A stretch of 64,000 nucleotides of DNA from Dactylorhiza incarnata (lineage: Eukaryota > Streptophyta > Magnoliopsida > Asparagales > Orchidaceae): positions 8,766,001-8,830,000 of the forward strand of contig JAWHQI010000005.1 in the NCBI GenBank assembly GCA_033032865.1, given 5' to 3'. Below the pieces are notes generated by a model. It saw only the letters and a list, made by a program, of their open reading frames with translations, did no database searches and was not told the DNA's origin. The translations under genes were made by a program, and so were the position numbers. Below, one piece after another: positions 45,010-56,744 of the stretch (its first letter is position 1; every line of letters begins with the position of its first letter).

Positions 45010-45433
45010 TTGCGTCGAATGGAATTCGACGCAACATCGAGTTGATATCGACGCTACTCCGACTAGAAGTCCAAGTGGTTCAACCCTTCTGTCGAAGTAA
45101 CTCAAGTCGACGTTACGTCGAATAGATATCGACGTAATGACCAGGGACTTGTCAGAGTAACTTAAGAAGTCGACGCAGCTTCTACTTCAACTCGACGCAG
45201 AAGGCGATATTTGTCGAAGTCATCTAAAGTCGACGCAACGTCTACTTCATCTCGACGCAGATAAGGAAAGTCAGAGTGGATGTTGTTCAACTCGCCGGGT
45301 GCATCGATAAGGAATCGACGCAACGTCGACTAGCTGAGTTCAGTCAGAGTACAGAAGAAATCGAAGCAGCTCTTAGATGAACTCGAAGCAGCGTCGATAA
45401 GAGAGGAAGTTAATTCGACGCTACGTCGAATAC
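45010..45433. repeat. TCGACGCAACGTCGAC-type motif cluster in solo LTR
   Basis: Irregularly spaced TCGACG words, many in inverted pairs (CGACGCAACGTCGAC, GACGTTACGTCGAA), about 15-20 in 420 bp. The cluster is CpG-rich in otherwise AT-rich DNA and lies upstream of the TATA box. Confidence 0.8.
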
Positions 45434-45691
45434 AGTCTGTGAAAGTTCAACCTTTGCAGCTGTCATTCTGATGCTTCTATCATGGCCCACATCTTTCAGA
45501 CCGTTCTCCAACGGCCTAATAATTGCCTAAAGTAGAAGGAAGCATTAAAGAAGGAGATAAAAACTTTCTTGGAAGTATACACCTCCTGGGTAGATGGGTC
45601 GAGAAGTAATAAAGGAATGAAAGAGAATGTCTATCAAAGATACTTTTTCAGGTCTTACCTAACAAGGAAACAAATTCAAATTAAAGACAGA

Positions 45692-45700
45692 CTATATAAG
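45692..45700 (+). promoter_or_regulatory. TATA box of the solo LTR
   Basis: CTATATAAG, followed about 30-60 bp later by a leader with ACACATTTTCTC and AGGGTTTCTCTTC. Confidence 0.6.
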
Positions 45701-46099
45701 GATAGAGAAGAAAGAGAGGAGCAAGGCAATTAACACATTTTCTCAGCCGTCTTCTTTCATATTAGGGTTTCTCTTCTTCTTCCTCCTCTCTCAGAAACCC
45801 TAACAAAGAACAGAGAAGAAAAGAGAACGATAATTGTTCTTCATTTGATAGACCAGAAGATCCAAAGCTGCAGGATCTGAATTAGAGAAGTCAAAAAGAA
45901 TCTGACAAACAAAGTCTCTACAGATCATCACCATCAAAAGCAGAAGCTAATCAAGAGCAGATTCTGTGGGGGCTTTACATTGGTTGTTCTTCAATCAGTC
46001 ATCACAAGAATTCTGAGAACAGAATTCATACAACATTCTTTCTTCTCCTTCTCTTCCTCATTCTGTAAAAGAGTTTTATTAATCCCTCTTCAAAGGATT

Positions 46100-46225
46100 T
46101 AGTGGTTCAAGATCTCCTTATCAAAAGATCTGGTGGTTCAAGATCTCTTTACCAAAAGATCTGGTGGTTCATGATCTCCTTATCAAAAAATCAGTGGTTC
46201 TAAGAGTCTCCTGATCAAAAGACTC
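46100..46225. repeat. ~31-bp tandem repeat in solo LTR (4 copies)
   Basis: TGGTTCAAGATCTCCTTATC-type units starting about 46103, 46134, 46165 and 46195 (spacing 30-31 bp). Confidence 0.9.
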
Positions 46226-46502
46226 AGGCACAGGTGGTGCATTCCTACCAGGTGGTAGAAGAGAGGACTGCCCACATTTTGGGGAACCTCTATAAAATTC
46301 ATTGTATCTGTGCTGTGATTTTCTGTGTTGTCCAACTTTCTTATTCTGCACTTTATTTCCTGCATTCTTTATTCTGCCTTGATTGTTAAGCATAACTTTT
46401 TAGAGTAATTTATTGTTAAACACGGTTAGGATAGAAATAATTTTAAAACTCTATTCACCATCCCCCACTAGAGGAATCTTAGAGGCACATTGTGCACGTT
46501 CA

Positions 46503-49180
46503 GGTAAAACTTGCCTTAAGTTTTAATGGTACATTACGATCACATAAGATCCCAGACGCGCCTCTCCACTTCAACCAACCTGCTTGGATTCTATGTATCA
46601 CATCTTTATCTACACCTCCATCTTTTTGAATTATCGATCCCAGATATTTAAAACACTCACTGCGGGAAATATCTTGGTCACCCAATTTAATGACGGAGTC
46701 ATCCGACCATCTTGCACTACTAACTTTAAGCTCTATATACTCCGTCTTTGTCATGTTCAACTTAAAACCTTTCTTTTCTAAAGTGTCTCGTTAAGATTCA
46801 AGTTTCGCGTTTACACCCTCGCGCGTCTCATCGACCAAAACAATATCTGCAAATAATAAACACCAAGGTATTGCTTGTTGGATATGTTCGGTGAGCTCAT
46901 CTAAGATAAGGGTAAAGAGATAAATGCTTAAAGTTGACCCTTGATGTAAGCCAACAGCGATAGGGAATTCCTGTGTTAATCCTCCAGATATCCTCACCCT
47001 AGTCACTGAATTTGTATACATATCTTTGATTACGCCAATGTATGATACATTTACACCTTTCTTTTCTAAGACTCTCAACAAAACCTCTCTTGGAACTCTA
47101 TCATAAGCCTTCTCCAGATCGATAAACATATGCAAATTTGTCTTTCCTGATAGTTGTCAATGAGTCTCCTCAAGAGATATATAGCTTCCAAGGTTGACCT
47201 CCCTGGCATGAATCCAAATTAATTCTCTGAGATGTTGGTCTGTCGTCTTACTCTTCTCTCTATTACTAGTTCTCATAGTTTCATAGTATGACTCACTAAT
47301 TTAATTCTCAAGTAATTAACACAATTTCGTATATCACCTTTGTTCTTATCCAAAGGTACCAAAATACTCACTCAATTGGTCTGTCATCCTCTTTGTCTTC
47401 AGTATCTTATTGAAGAAACTTGTAAGTCATAAAATTCATTTCCTCCCTAAGCATTTTCATACATCAATGGGTATATCACCTGGCCAACCGTTTTTCTATT
47501 TTTCATCTTCTTCAGAGCGTCATTTATCTCTGATGCTTGAATTTTACGATAAAAGGTTATGTTTCTATACTCCTCCGATTTACTTAACTTTTTCAAGTTC
47601 AGTTCATTGTCTTTTCCTTCATTGAATAGCTGATAAAAGTATCTTTTTTATCGTTCCTTAATAGTCACATCATCCATCAAACCCGTATCTGTTTCATCTT
47701 TTACGCACTTAACTTGGCTTAAATCTCTTGTCTTCCTCTCTCTAGCTCGAGAAATTTTATATATATCACGTTCTCCATCTTTGGTATCTGGTCGTTTGTA
47801 AAATTCTTCATAAGCTCGACTTCTTGCTTTACTTACTGCATTTTTAACTTCTTTCTTGGCGATTTTATACTTTGTCAAGTTTTCATCATTCCCATAAGCA
47901 TATAATATTTTGTAGCTGACCCTCTTTGCCCTCACTTATTCTTGCACTTCCTCTTTCCACCACCAAGATTTTTTATGTGGGGGTGCACGACCTTTTGACT
48001 CTCCTAGTACGTTCTTTCCACTTATCCTTAAATGAGAAGACAACTTCTCATGTGACAATAAGATCAATATAGGGATCATCAACTAGTTGTTCTATAACTG
48101 CTGCCTTGAAAATAACATGTTTTTTCTTCTTCAAGTTCCACCACCGAATTTTTAGCAACATTTTTGTCTCTCTTAAAATTACTATATTTAATTTGCGCAT
48201 CCAACACCACTAGCTTATGTTGCGATGTCAAACTTTCTTCTGGTATGATTTTGCAATCCTTACAAATCTTTTTATTTATTTTGTGAGTCATAAAATAATC
48301 AATTGGTGACTTATTTTGTCCACTCTTAAATATAATTAAGTGTTCTTCCCTTTTCATGTAGAACGTATTTGTCACAATTAACTCATGTGTTATGGCAAAG
48401 TTTAGAATGTCTTTCTTCTTCATTTCTTTCTCCATACCCAAATCCTCCATTAACGTCTATATAATCCATATTTTTCTTCTCTACATGTCCATTTAAGTCT
48501 CCTACAATGAAAATTTTCTCGCTTTGTAGGATTTCTCTTACCAAATCATCTAAGTCTTCCCAAAATTATACTTTAATGACTTCACTTAATCCTACTTGTG
48601 GCGCATAAGCATTAATTTTCATTAATAGTTTCTTTCTTACAATTAATTTAAGAGCTAAGATTCTATCACCTTTTCTGTTTACCCCAACAACTTCATCCCT
48701 CCAAGTAGTATCTACAATAATACCTACATCATTGCTTGTTTTATTTTTTCCTATGTATCATAATTTAAAACCTGAATTAACTAGAAATTTAGCTTTCTCA
48801 CCCACTCATTTAGTCTCTTACAGACAAAAAATTTATCATTCTCCTAATCATTGTATCCACTACTTCCATCACTTTTCCCGTTAGCGTACCTATATTTCAA
48901 CTTCCAAACGTAAGTCGATGACGCCTAATATGTGAGGGCTCTTGCATATTTAACACTACACTCAAGTCCTCTTGGAAGTGCAGCGGTCCTTGCAAAATGC
49001 CGCATTCGGACCATACGACGAGGACTCTTGTCTATTTAACACTATACCCAAGTCCTGGAGATGTAGCGGTCCTTGCCAAGATGTCGCATTCGAACCATAT
49101 GACACGTTCCTTTTAGGGAACAACCTAGCTTTAACACAATTTCTCAAAAGATACATATTCATAAGGGTGACTAAATTTTA
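46503..49180 (-). pseudogene. RTE-type LINE, endonuclease and reverse transcriptase
   Basis: Minus-strand order: endonuclease start RLTFGSWNIGTLTG (about 48840-48910), DVGIIVDTTWRDEV, FIVGDLNGHVE, the EN C-terminus SPIDYFMTHKINKK and PEESLTSQHKLVVLD (48079-48450), a linker (47648-47935), then RT with FGFMPGRSTLEAIYLLRRL, FIDLEKAYDRVPRE, GLHQGSTLS and CLLFADIVLVDE. The RT catalytic FADD has lost one Asp codon (about 46845), so it is dead. Several stops and frameshifts separate the blocks. The exact 5' end is uncertain (49.15-49.28 kb). A near-duplication of about 110 bp lies at 48960-49120. Confidence 0.85.
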
Positions 49181-49550
49181 CGTTTGTCGTCAACCTAACA
49201 CAACCCTCGCCATTTTTCATTCGGGCTTGGGACTGGCATCAGCTGGTTTCACTATAAAATGTACACAAGCAAAAAATTGAAATCCTTTTAAACGCCTTGC
49301 CAGTGTAAAATTTCTAAACTAGCACGTATGTTTCTTACAATACCAGAATCTCACTGTGTTTTTACCAAAACGGTAACTCTTAATATTTAAAGTAGATCAA
49401 CATGCTCAGTCGTTCCTAATGTCATGCTTAATTAGCTAAACTCTACACTTAATCTCGATTATTCAAAGATATAAACCAATAGTATAAAAAATGTGGGCAT
49501 AATAAGTCCTATCGCTAAATTAGTATGTATAACTAACTATCTAACTATCA

Positions 49551-49583
49551 AAACACACACACGCACACATATATATATATATA
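49551..49583. repeat. (CA)n/(TA)n microsatellite
   Basis: ACACACACGCACACATATATATATATATA compound repeat; short imperfect copies follow. Confidence 0.9.
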
Positions 49584-49589
49584 TCTTTA

Positions 49590-52224
49590 TTATATAAAAC
49601 AATATACTATTCTTCGCTCTTACCATACTTCTATTTTCCACCGTTGGATTCTTATAATATTTCCACGATTTACTCAAGTTATACACCTTCAACGATTTAC
49701 TCAACCCATTATTTTCGCCACTTACTAAAAAAACCGAAATGGGTGGTTCCAAATAAACTGCGCTGAAGGTGGCGATCACATTCTTCCACTGCCTCTCCCT
49801 CTCCTATGCCCTACCCCCACTCCATGACTGAGGGTTTCTCTTCTTCGATGATCCCCCCCCCCCCCCCTCCCCACACACAGCACGGCGGCTTCCTCCTTCC
49901 TTGCTACAAAAAAGCATTAACAGGGGGCTCTTCTTCTCCCTCCAGGTTCTGCTTTTCGGTCCAGGTAAGGAGGTCATGTCCTATTTTTTTCCAATCTTTT
50001 ATCTTCTTTTTAATTCAGGCTGCAACTCTCGGCAGCCAAACCTCTCTGCTCTTCGCACAACCTCTTCGATCGTCTCCATCCTCGCCATCCTCCTCCCCTT
50101 AGGTCAAAAAACTGGAGTGAAGCAGCCGACCACTTTCACAGCCCTCTCTCTCTCTCCCTTTGACGACATTGTCGAATGTGATTTCTTGCTCCGTATCCAG
50201 GTAAGAACACCACATGCCATGGATATTCCTATTTTCTCTTCGAGCTCATCTTCGTCGTGCGTCTTCTTCGCATTCCGTTTCTCTATGCCTCTTCATTTCA
50301 TTGCGTCTCCTTTGATTTCGCTGGACCCTTTCGATTTCAAATTCCCTAGAATGTCATCATTTTTTCTAAAATCGACCCCTTAGAAGAAGGGTAGCGTTCA
50401 TCTTCTGTCTGATGCAGAAGATTTCTGTCTGCTATATTGTTATTTTCTTTTAACATTTGTCCAAAAATTTTATATTTACCTCAATATTTTATATAATCAT
50501 TTTTCATTTTCCCAACCATTGAGTATCGTTCTTTGGGAAGACATCACTCCGTTACCACCAAAATGCTTGCTCAACATTTCCCACAGGAACAACACTTATT
50601 ACGCCCATTTTATTTGAATTTATATGGATCCCGCTACATATATTTAGATTTTTTTGTCTTCTCTTCTCAAAATTTAAAATTTAGTATCAAACTGATATTA
50701 CATGAGATTCCTTTTCAATTTTTTTTTAATTTTGTGATGTTGGGAATCCTTCTCAATTCCAAATTACTTGAGAATCCTTTTCAGAATTTTTCTGATTTTG
50801 AGATGTTTCAAAATTCCGTGCTCAATCTTTTCAAATTTTTTTCATCTAAACACATTTTTTTCCAGGATCCATTTACTTGAAAAGGTGGCACCTCTAACAT
50901 GATCTCTTCCCTTCGAAATTTTCATGGCATTGTTTGGCAAGGAGATTCAATGGTCCTAAAATTTCATGTCAAATCATTTATTTTCTTCAACATAGATCTC
51001 CAAGGAATTTTCTAAGAACAAAATCAAAATAAACATAAATTAATTATATAATATATAGTAGTAAACTCTCTGATTATCCTTTTCAACTTTGCATTAAAAA
51101 TGGATACCTATTTTGCTTATGCCTCAATGATCTGTCTTTATTGCAGCTCGCTGTTTCTCCCCGTGCCCTAGGGCCGCCATCTTCGTTGGTTTTGTTTGAA
51201 GTTTTTCCTTTTATATGATGATGAGTTTTTATTTTTCGGTTATATTTATTATTTTGATCGTTCTATCCTCTCATAAATTATATAAGTTGCAATATGAATG
51301 TCATATTTCTCAACTCATATTGAAGAAAGCCCGTTGGGTTTTATTAACCTTGGAGGCTGTTTCGCTCCTCAAGAGAAAGCCGACGCAAGGCATTTGGATC
51401 CAAATGAAGAAGCTATTTGTAAGAATCCAAATGAGTTTTTGGTTCATATTAATTACCTGTACAGATTGCCTACATTGTAAAGGAGCTATTACATGGACGA
51501 CCTATGACATCCTTCCATTTTTATTTAACTGGATTTTGTAAAGTTCTGTGATGCCACCGTTAATTTGTTGTCCATCATTGTTATTCATCATTTTATCAAC
51601 ATCATCTTCAGATGCAGGATCTTTCAACGAATGCATTTCCTGATCTCTCCTCCTCTACACTCCTCTTTTCCCCTCCTGTTTTGAGTTCTCTTAAATGTAA
51701 AAGACATTGCAATGCCCAAACATCTTACCTGGACAACCTACAACATCCTCCCGTTTAACTGGATTTTGTACATTTCTGTGCTTTCTGCATACATTCAATT
51801 TGTTAGTGCTAAGTCAGGTTAAGTTGGTCGCTCATTCCTAATTCTTCAACTCTAATTGATGCTACCTTGGTTCCAGAAAATCATATAATCCTATCGAGCA
51901 AAATCTTTTCTGGCTTGAAGCTCCTTATAGTGTTTTGTCAGTTAAATTTGAGATGTTGGAGTTAACGAACGATGAATTTAGATAGTTAAAAATTTACCCG
52001 GATCAAATGCAATATTTGTGATGTTTAGATATCAAAATATACCCTGATCAAATTCAAATAGCTTCAGATTTGTTTATAATCATTTTCCTTTAAAGGCTAA
52101 CAAATTTTTTTGTAGAAATTAATCCTCATATCTTTATCTAATTTCTTTGTTTCAGTTCAGGAGAAGCCCGTGCGGACCCAAGACATTGTTCTCTCACTTA
52201 TATCTGGAAAATTGACCAAGATTT
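49590..52224 (+). other. Promoter/leader-like and intron-like DNA, no firm gene
   Basis: A CT-rich stretch about 49780-50160 (with a 15-C run at 49853-49867 and many TCCTC words) looks like a plant 5' leader. It has GGTAAGGAGG (about 49963) and CAGGTAAGAA (about 50198) donor-like sites. Open frames here (for example 49901-50383) show no recognisable domain. 51290-51480 is open in two frames without known motifs, and a ~50-bp piece at 51490-51540 recurs diverged at about 51725-51775. It may be the 5' part of the chimeric locus that contains the fragment at 52225. Confidence 0.35.
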
Positions 52225-52404
52225 GTGCGCTTGAAGAAGGGTGACTCGAAAGATCGTCATGTTGTTATAGTTGATGATTTTGTACAATCAGGAAGTACAC
52301 TAATTGAATGTCAGGTATTTTTGCAAGATTTAAATATAATACTATGAGATCTGAGATTGATATTCATAGTTGCTCTACATGGCAGTAGTCGTTGCGCCTT
52401 CATG
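52225..52404 (+). pseudogene. Ribose-phosphate pyrophosphokinase (PRPP synthetase) fragment
   Basis: The plus strand encodes [18 protein letters not shown] followed by [11 protein letters not shown], the PRPP-binding loop of plant ribose-phosphate pyrophosphokinase (closest in my memory to the PRS3/PRS4 class, VVIVDDLVQSGGTLIECQ). Gly to Ser and Leu to Phe changes hit this usually strict motif. The exon ends at a GTATTT donor (52314). A second short block, 52370-52404 (ALHGSSRCAFM before GTAAGT), may be the next exon. Other exons are absent, so this is a gene fragment, not an active enzyme gene. Confidence 0.65.
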
Positions 52405-52736
52405 GTAAGTTGTAAGCACCTGACATGTGAAGCAATAAGGTCATCGTCTGATTCCCATATTATCTTTATGATTTCTCAGATGATATTTAATTCCAAATCT
52501 CTTCTTTAGTGTCCTCATTGGAATTAATGTTCAATGTATTAATGTTAAAATTGTGAATCCAAACCAATTAATCCTGAAGTTAACTTTAAAGAGAAGGGTC
52601 ATGTTGTTTAATTCGTGCAATTCTGGCAGAGGTTGTGGAAGATTACGCTTTCTAAATAGTTAGCTCTGTTGTATATTCATACATACATAAATGGTCGGAG
52701 AACGTGCTGTGTATGTATAATTATCCGATAAATTTC

Positions 52737-53000
52737 GCCCCCACGACAATTATCACCCTCCACGACAAATTTTGTCGCCCACGAGAAATGTCGCCCCCAC
52801 GACAAATATCGTCCCACCACGAAAAATGTCGCCCCCACGACATTTATCGTCCCCCACAATAAATATCGTCCTCAGGACAAATGTCACTGCCCACGACAAA
52901 TGCCGCCGCCCACGACAAATGTAGTCGCCCACGGCAAATGTCGCCCTCACAATAAATGTCTCCCCCACGACAAATGTCGCCCCCACGACGAATGTCGCCT
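52737..53000. repeat. ~18-bp CGCCCCCACGACAAATGT array
   Basis: About 14 degenerate units of 16-20 bp with words CCCACGACAAATGTCG. GACATTTGTCG/CGACAAATGTC makes it partly palindromic. Open frames on the minus strand are a by-product. Confidence 0.85.
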
Positions 53001-53472
53001 TGCATAGGGCCGGAGGCCCGTGCCTGTCACTCGTAATTATATATAATTATATTAACATTAATCACTTTTGTAAATGTGTAATTATTGAAACCTCCCTTCC
53101 CCTGTTGAAATTATTAAAATTAGCATCTGAGTTTACATTGTAAGCTTTTAGCATAATAAACTATGGCGTATAGATTTTAGGAGGGTGCACTCATAATGTA
53201 TGTTAATTAAGAGTGTCTTATAAATGTGGCAAACTAGGAGGGGAGATGTCAATAATTATACAACCTCACATGGAAAATTAGTATAATATATATGAACTTT
53301 TTGTCTCGGAGGAGGACAATTAATCTTCTGCTTAAAATTGGATTTTGCTTTGTTTGCACCTTAAATGCAATATCAAAACCATACATTATCTTCAACCTCA
53401 TTATATCGCAAACACCATAGATGTTCCGGAGATTTATCAGAACGCCTAACAAGTGCCTATAAAGCTCTCCAT

Positions 53473-53704
53473 TGTACGTGTCTGAACCATCTTAATCGAT
53501 TTTCTCACATCTTCTCTACAATTGGTGTCACTCCCGTCTTATCTCTGGAACATTCATTCCTAATTTTATACAGTCTCGTGTGTCCACACATCCACCTAAG
53601 CATTCTCATCTCCGCAACTCCCATATTTTGCTCTTGTACACAATTCACTGCACAACACTCAGAACCGTGGAGCATCGCTGGTCTAATTGCAGTATGGTAA
53701 AACA
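53473..53704 (-). pseudogene. Second RTE LINE fragment
   Basis: Minus-strand RPAMLHGSECCAVN, MGVAEMRMLRWMCGHTRLYK and TGVTPIVEKM. It is the same domain as 44580-44804, diverged by several residues. It is a short internal scrap, with neither end preserved. Confidence 0.85.
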
Positions 53705-53756
53705 AATCAAGTATGCAATTACATAAACTCCAAATAAAGAAAAGAATAGTTGATTG

Positions 53757-55330
53757 TGGCGGTCTAGATGGCCGTTACACGGTTTGCCAAGATGAAATTG
53801 CATGGGCAAGCTAAGATATATTGGACAAGTCTCAAGCGCTCCTTAGATAAAGAGGGTTACTATCCCATCACCCGATGGGATGACATGAAGAAAAAGCTCA
53901 AAGAAAATACATCCCCGCTTCATATCAGAGTCGGCTTCTAGATCAACTCCAAACCTTACGGCAAGAGACCCTTTCTGTAGAGTATTTGACTCGCTTTGAT
54001 GAGCTTGTGGTTAGGAGCGATATTTTTGAGGAGCGCATCGTGACAACCTCCCGGTTTCGGGCCAGGTTAAGGGCGGACATTCATAGTGAACTCATTCCCC
54101 ACCACCTAGAGACGGTCGAGCAAATCTTCCAGCTCGCATTAGAATACGAATAATATTTACGTACTTCAAGTCTAAGGCGACATAATCAGCACCTAGGAGG
54201 CCTCCCCAATAGGGACCCATTCCATCCATGCCTACTCATGCTCCCAAAGACACGAAAGGCGCTTCCACTGTCATTGGGCCCCCAAAGCATGGGGGATCTA
54301 GTGACATCGATGTCAGGTAAAGGCCATGTGGTATTACAGTACCCCACACGAAATCAACTTATTGAGGAGGACCCCGACCCTAGTACAGATTCTGTAGAAC
54401 CGCCCGGAGAAGATATCATTGTGACCGTAGAAGAGGGTCGGGAAGATGAAGCAAATCGTGCACTTGAGATGGACATTATCCGCAGCCTACTACATAGCCC
54501 CCACACTAATGAGGACTAGAGGCGGACCACTATCTTTTATACTTACTTCCCGAACGCAGACGGAGCCTACAAACTAGTCATCGATAGTAGTCGTTGCGTA
54601 AATATTATAACCCAAAAGGGGCTTGAACGAATGAAGGTTAAAGCAGAACCCCACCCACATTCTATATCGAGTCATCTGGGTAGATAAGACGAAATATAGG
54701 TCACTCAGAGGTGTTTGGTACCCATTCAAATAGCTTCCTTCGGAGACATGGTATGGTGCGACGTCATTTTCATGGACGTAGCACATGTACTACTAGGCAG
54801 ACACTGGTTATATGATAGGGATGTGACTTGTTATAGACGATCCAACATGTGTATTCTTCAATAAGGGCCGCAAGATCACATTTTCCCTGACCCAACCCAA
54901 GGATTCACCTAAGGGAAGAGTCGAGCCTTCTGTTACTGCAGGTGCCCCGATGTCTATCCATATCTTACGATGTAGTGAGTTCACTAAGGGGATCCACGAT
55001 ACAAGCATCATTTATTTAGTGGCTGCTTCGCAGACCACAAAGGACATTATGGATGTAGAGTTCATTCACACTGATGTTCAACACCTCCTAGACGAGTTCA
55101 GTGATATTATGTCAGACGAGCTCCCGGATGAGCTACTCCCACTACAGAACATCCAGCATGCGATCGATCTTGTGCCGAGATCATCTTTGTTGAATCTTCC
55201 ACACTATGGATGAAGCCCGATGAACATGAAGAACTAAGAACTCAGATCGTCGAGCTCCTACAGAAGCAATTTATTAGAGAAAGCTTGAGCCATTTTGATG
55301 TACCTTCCCTCCTTACACGGTTATCAAAAG
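53757..55330 (+). pseudogene. Ty3/gypsy gag-protease-RT remnant
   Basis: Plus-strand pieces in shifting frames. Gag has AKMKLHGQAKIYWTSLKR, YYPITRWDDMKKKLKE, TLSVEYLTRFDELVVRSD and FRARLRADIHSEL (53765-54160). The protease-like part has ADGAYKLVIDSSRCVNIIT (about 54560) and VAHVLLGRHWLYDRDVTCY (about 54775). The pre-RT linker has DELPDELLPLQNIQHAIDLV and LPHYG (55060-55210), with QFIRESLSHF afterward. Many stops and small indels occur. No LTRs can be matched with confidence, so it is an internal remnant. Confidence 0.8.
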
Positions 55331-56744
55331 GATTGGAAAAAATTCTTATAAACTAGATATTCCGCAGAGCATGGAAATTTCGCATGTTTCCATTCTTCAA
55401 GTCACACGACTACATGCAGCCTTCTCCATTTGCCACCTTAGCTCCTTAGCCCCAGCTTTCGCCTACTACTTTGCAGCCCCAACCATCATCTACTACTTCA
55501 CCATAGCCCTCTACTTCTACACAGTCCCGACCTTCGCCTACTACTTCACTACAGCAAGAGCCTTCGACACTGATTGATCATCCAGCTATAGTACCGCTTC
55601 TTCTACAATAGTATTACATTCTCTGACACAGATTTCACCATCCACAGACACCAGACCGTTCGACGTCATCACCGCGATCGTGTCCCATGAGCTCGTACCA
55701 GCACCAGACAAACTCTGATATTTGGTTCATTGTAAGGGCTGCACTTTTATTGTGGCCCATGAGCTCTAGCGACTAGCCCCAGACCAACGACGACAGTACG
55801 ACCATCTTTCTTCAGATGGTGAATGCTTATGAGACGGGGGAGTTGGTGGGGATCATGCCACACGGCACGTTAGGGTCTACACGCGCTGACAAGAACCGAG
55901 TGAAAATCAGAACCGCTCATCACGGGCGGATCGCCGATCGAAACACTTTATGTTTTTTTTTGTTATGTTTTTTTCATTTTCATTGTATTTTTGTGTTTTG
56001 AGGGTTACAACGAACAGAGAATCGTGACCTTTCGTTGTCCCTCTCTAATCTATAAATAGGGGTAGAAGGCTCCATAGATGAATATTGAAAGTTATAGCCA
56101 AGGACTCTCCTTTTGATCACCTGACGCCGAAGCCGAAACTCCAAATGCGAAGCTTGGGCGCTACTCCTCATCCCCCATACCAGCAGGCCACCCCTATTCC
56201 ACTCACCTCTCATTGACCATGATCCTCTTCCCAAAACCTAGTCGACCTCCCCTTCTCCTCCCCACAACCACCAGCTAGCCCCCACCTTTTCACCTCCAAA
56301 ATCTCTAGTCAGCCTCTCCCACTCCATCCCCACAACCACCAACCGGACACCTTCCCTCTCCCCACCCACCTCCAATAGTCGGTCACCTCCACTCACCCCG
56401 CAAACCACCAACAGACATCATCCTCAAAGCCCTCCATATATCCCTCCAAAAACCGACCACAAACACCTCACCATTTTCATTGACTTTCATTTTTCCGACG
56501 ATCACCGAAAACCTCCACCGGCTACCCCAATCAAGCCTCCACCACCACCCCTAAAACCCATTCATTTTTAGTTTTCCGGCAATCGCCAGAAACCACCTCT
56601 GAACACCACCACCACCGGCGATCCCCTCCGGTCAGCCGCCACCCTCCCAACCATCCAAACGACCATACCACCTCCCCACTACCCCCATTATCCTCATTCC
56701 CTAAAGTTTAGGACCTCTCTCCCTTAATTCCTCAACCATCTTAC
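55331..56744 (+). other. Low-complexity and LTR-like DNA, no firm gene
   Basis: 55390-55620 has repeated CCTACTACTT/ACTACTTC words and reads as Ser/Thr/Pro-rich in an interrupted frame. A TATA-like box CTATAAATAGGGG lies at about 56051. After it comes 600 bp of CCT/CCAC-rich sequence, which resembles the leader part of a plant gypsy LTR. No LTR ends or primer site were found. Confidence 0.4.

Larger units (their letters stand above)
44830..46502 (+). mobile_element. Solo LTR (1673 bp) inserted in the LINE
   Basis: Begins TGTTGGGAAAA and ends CACGTTCA. A perfect 5-bp target duplication GGTAA flanks it (44825-44829 and 46503-46507). Removing it rejoins the LINE reading through SFT and the following RPAMLHGSE region. 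A TATA box (45692-45700) and a CT-rich leader with AGGGTTTCTC support the plus orientation. No gag-pol is present, so it is a solo LTR left by recombination between the two LTRs of an element. Which superfamily it came from is unclear, probably copia. Confidence 0.9.
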
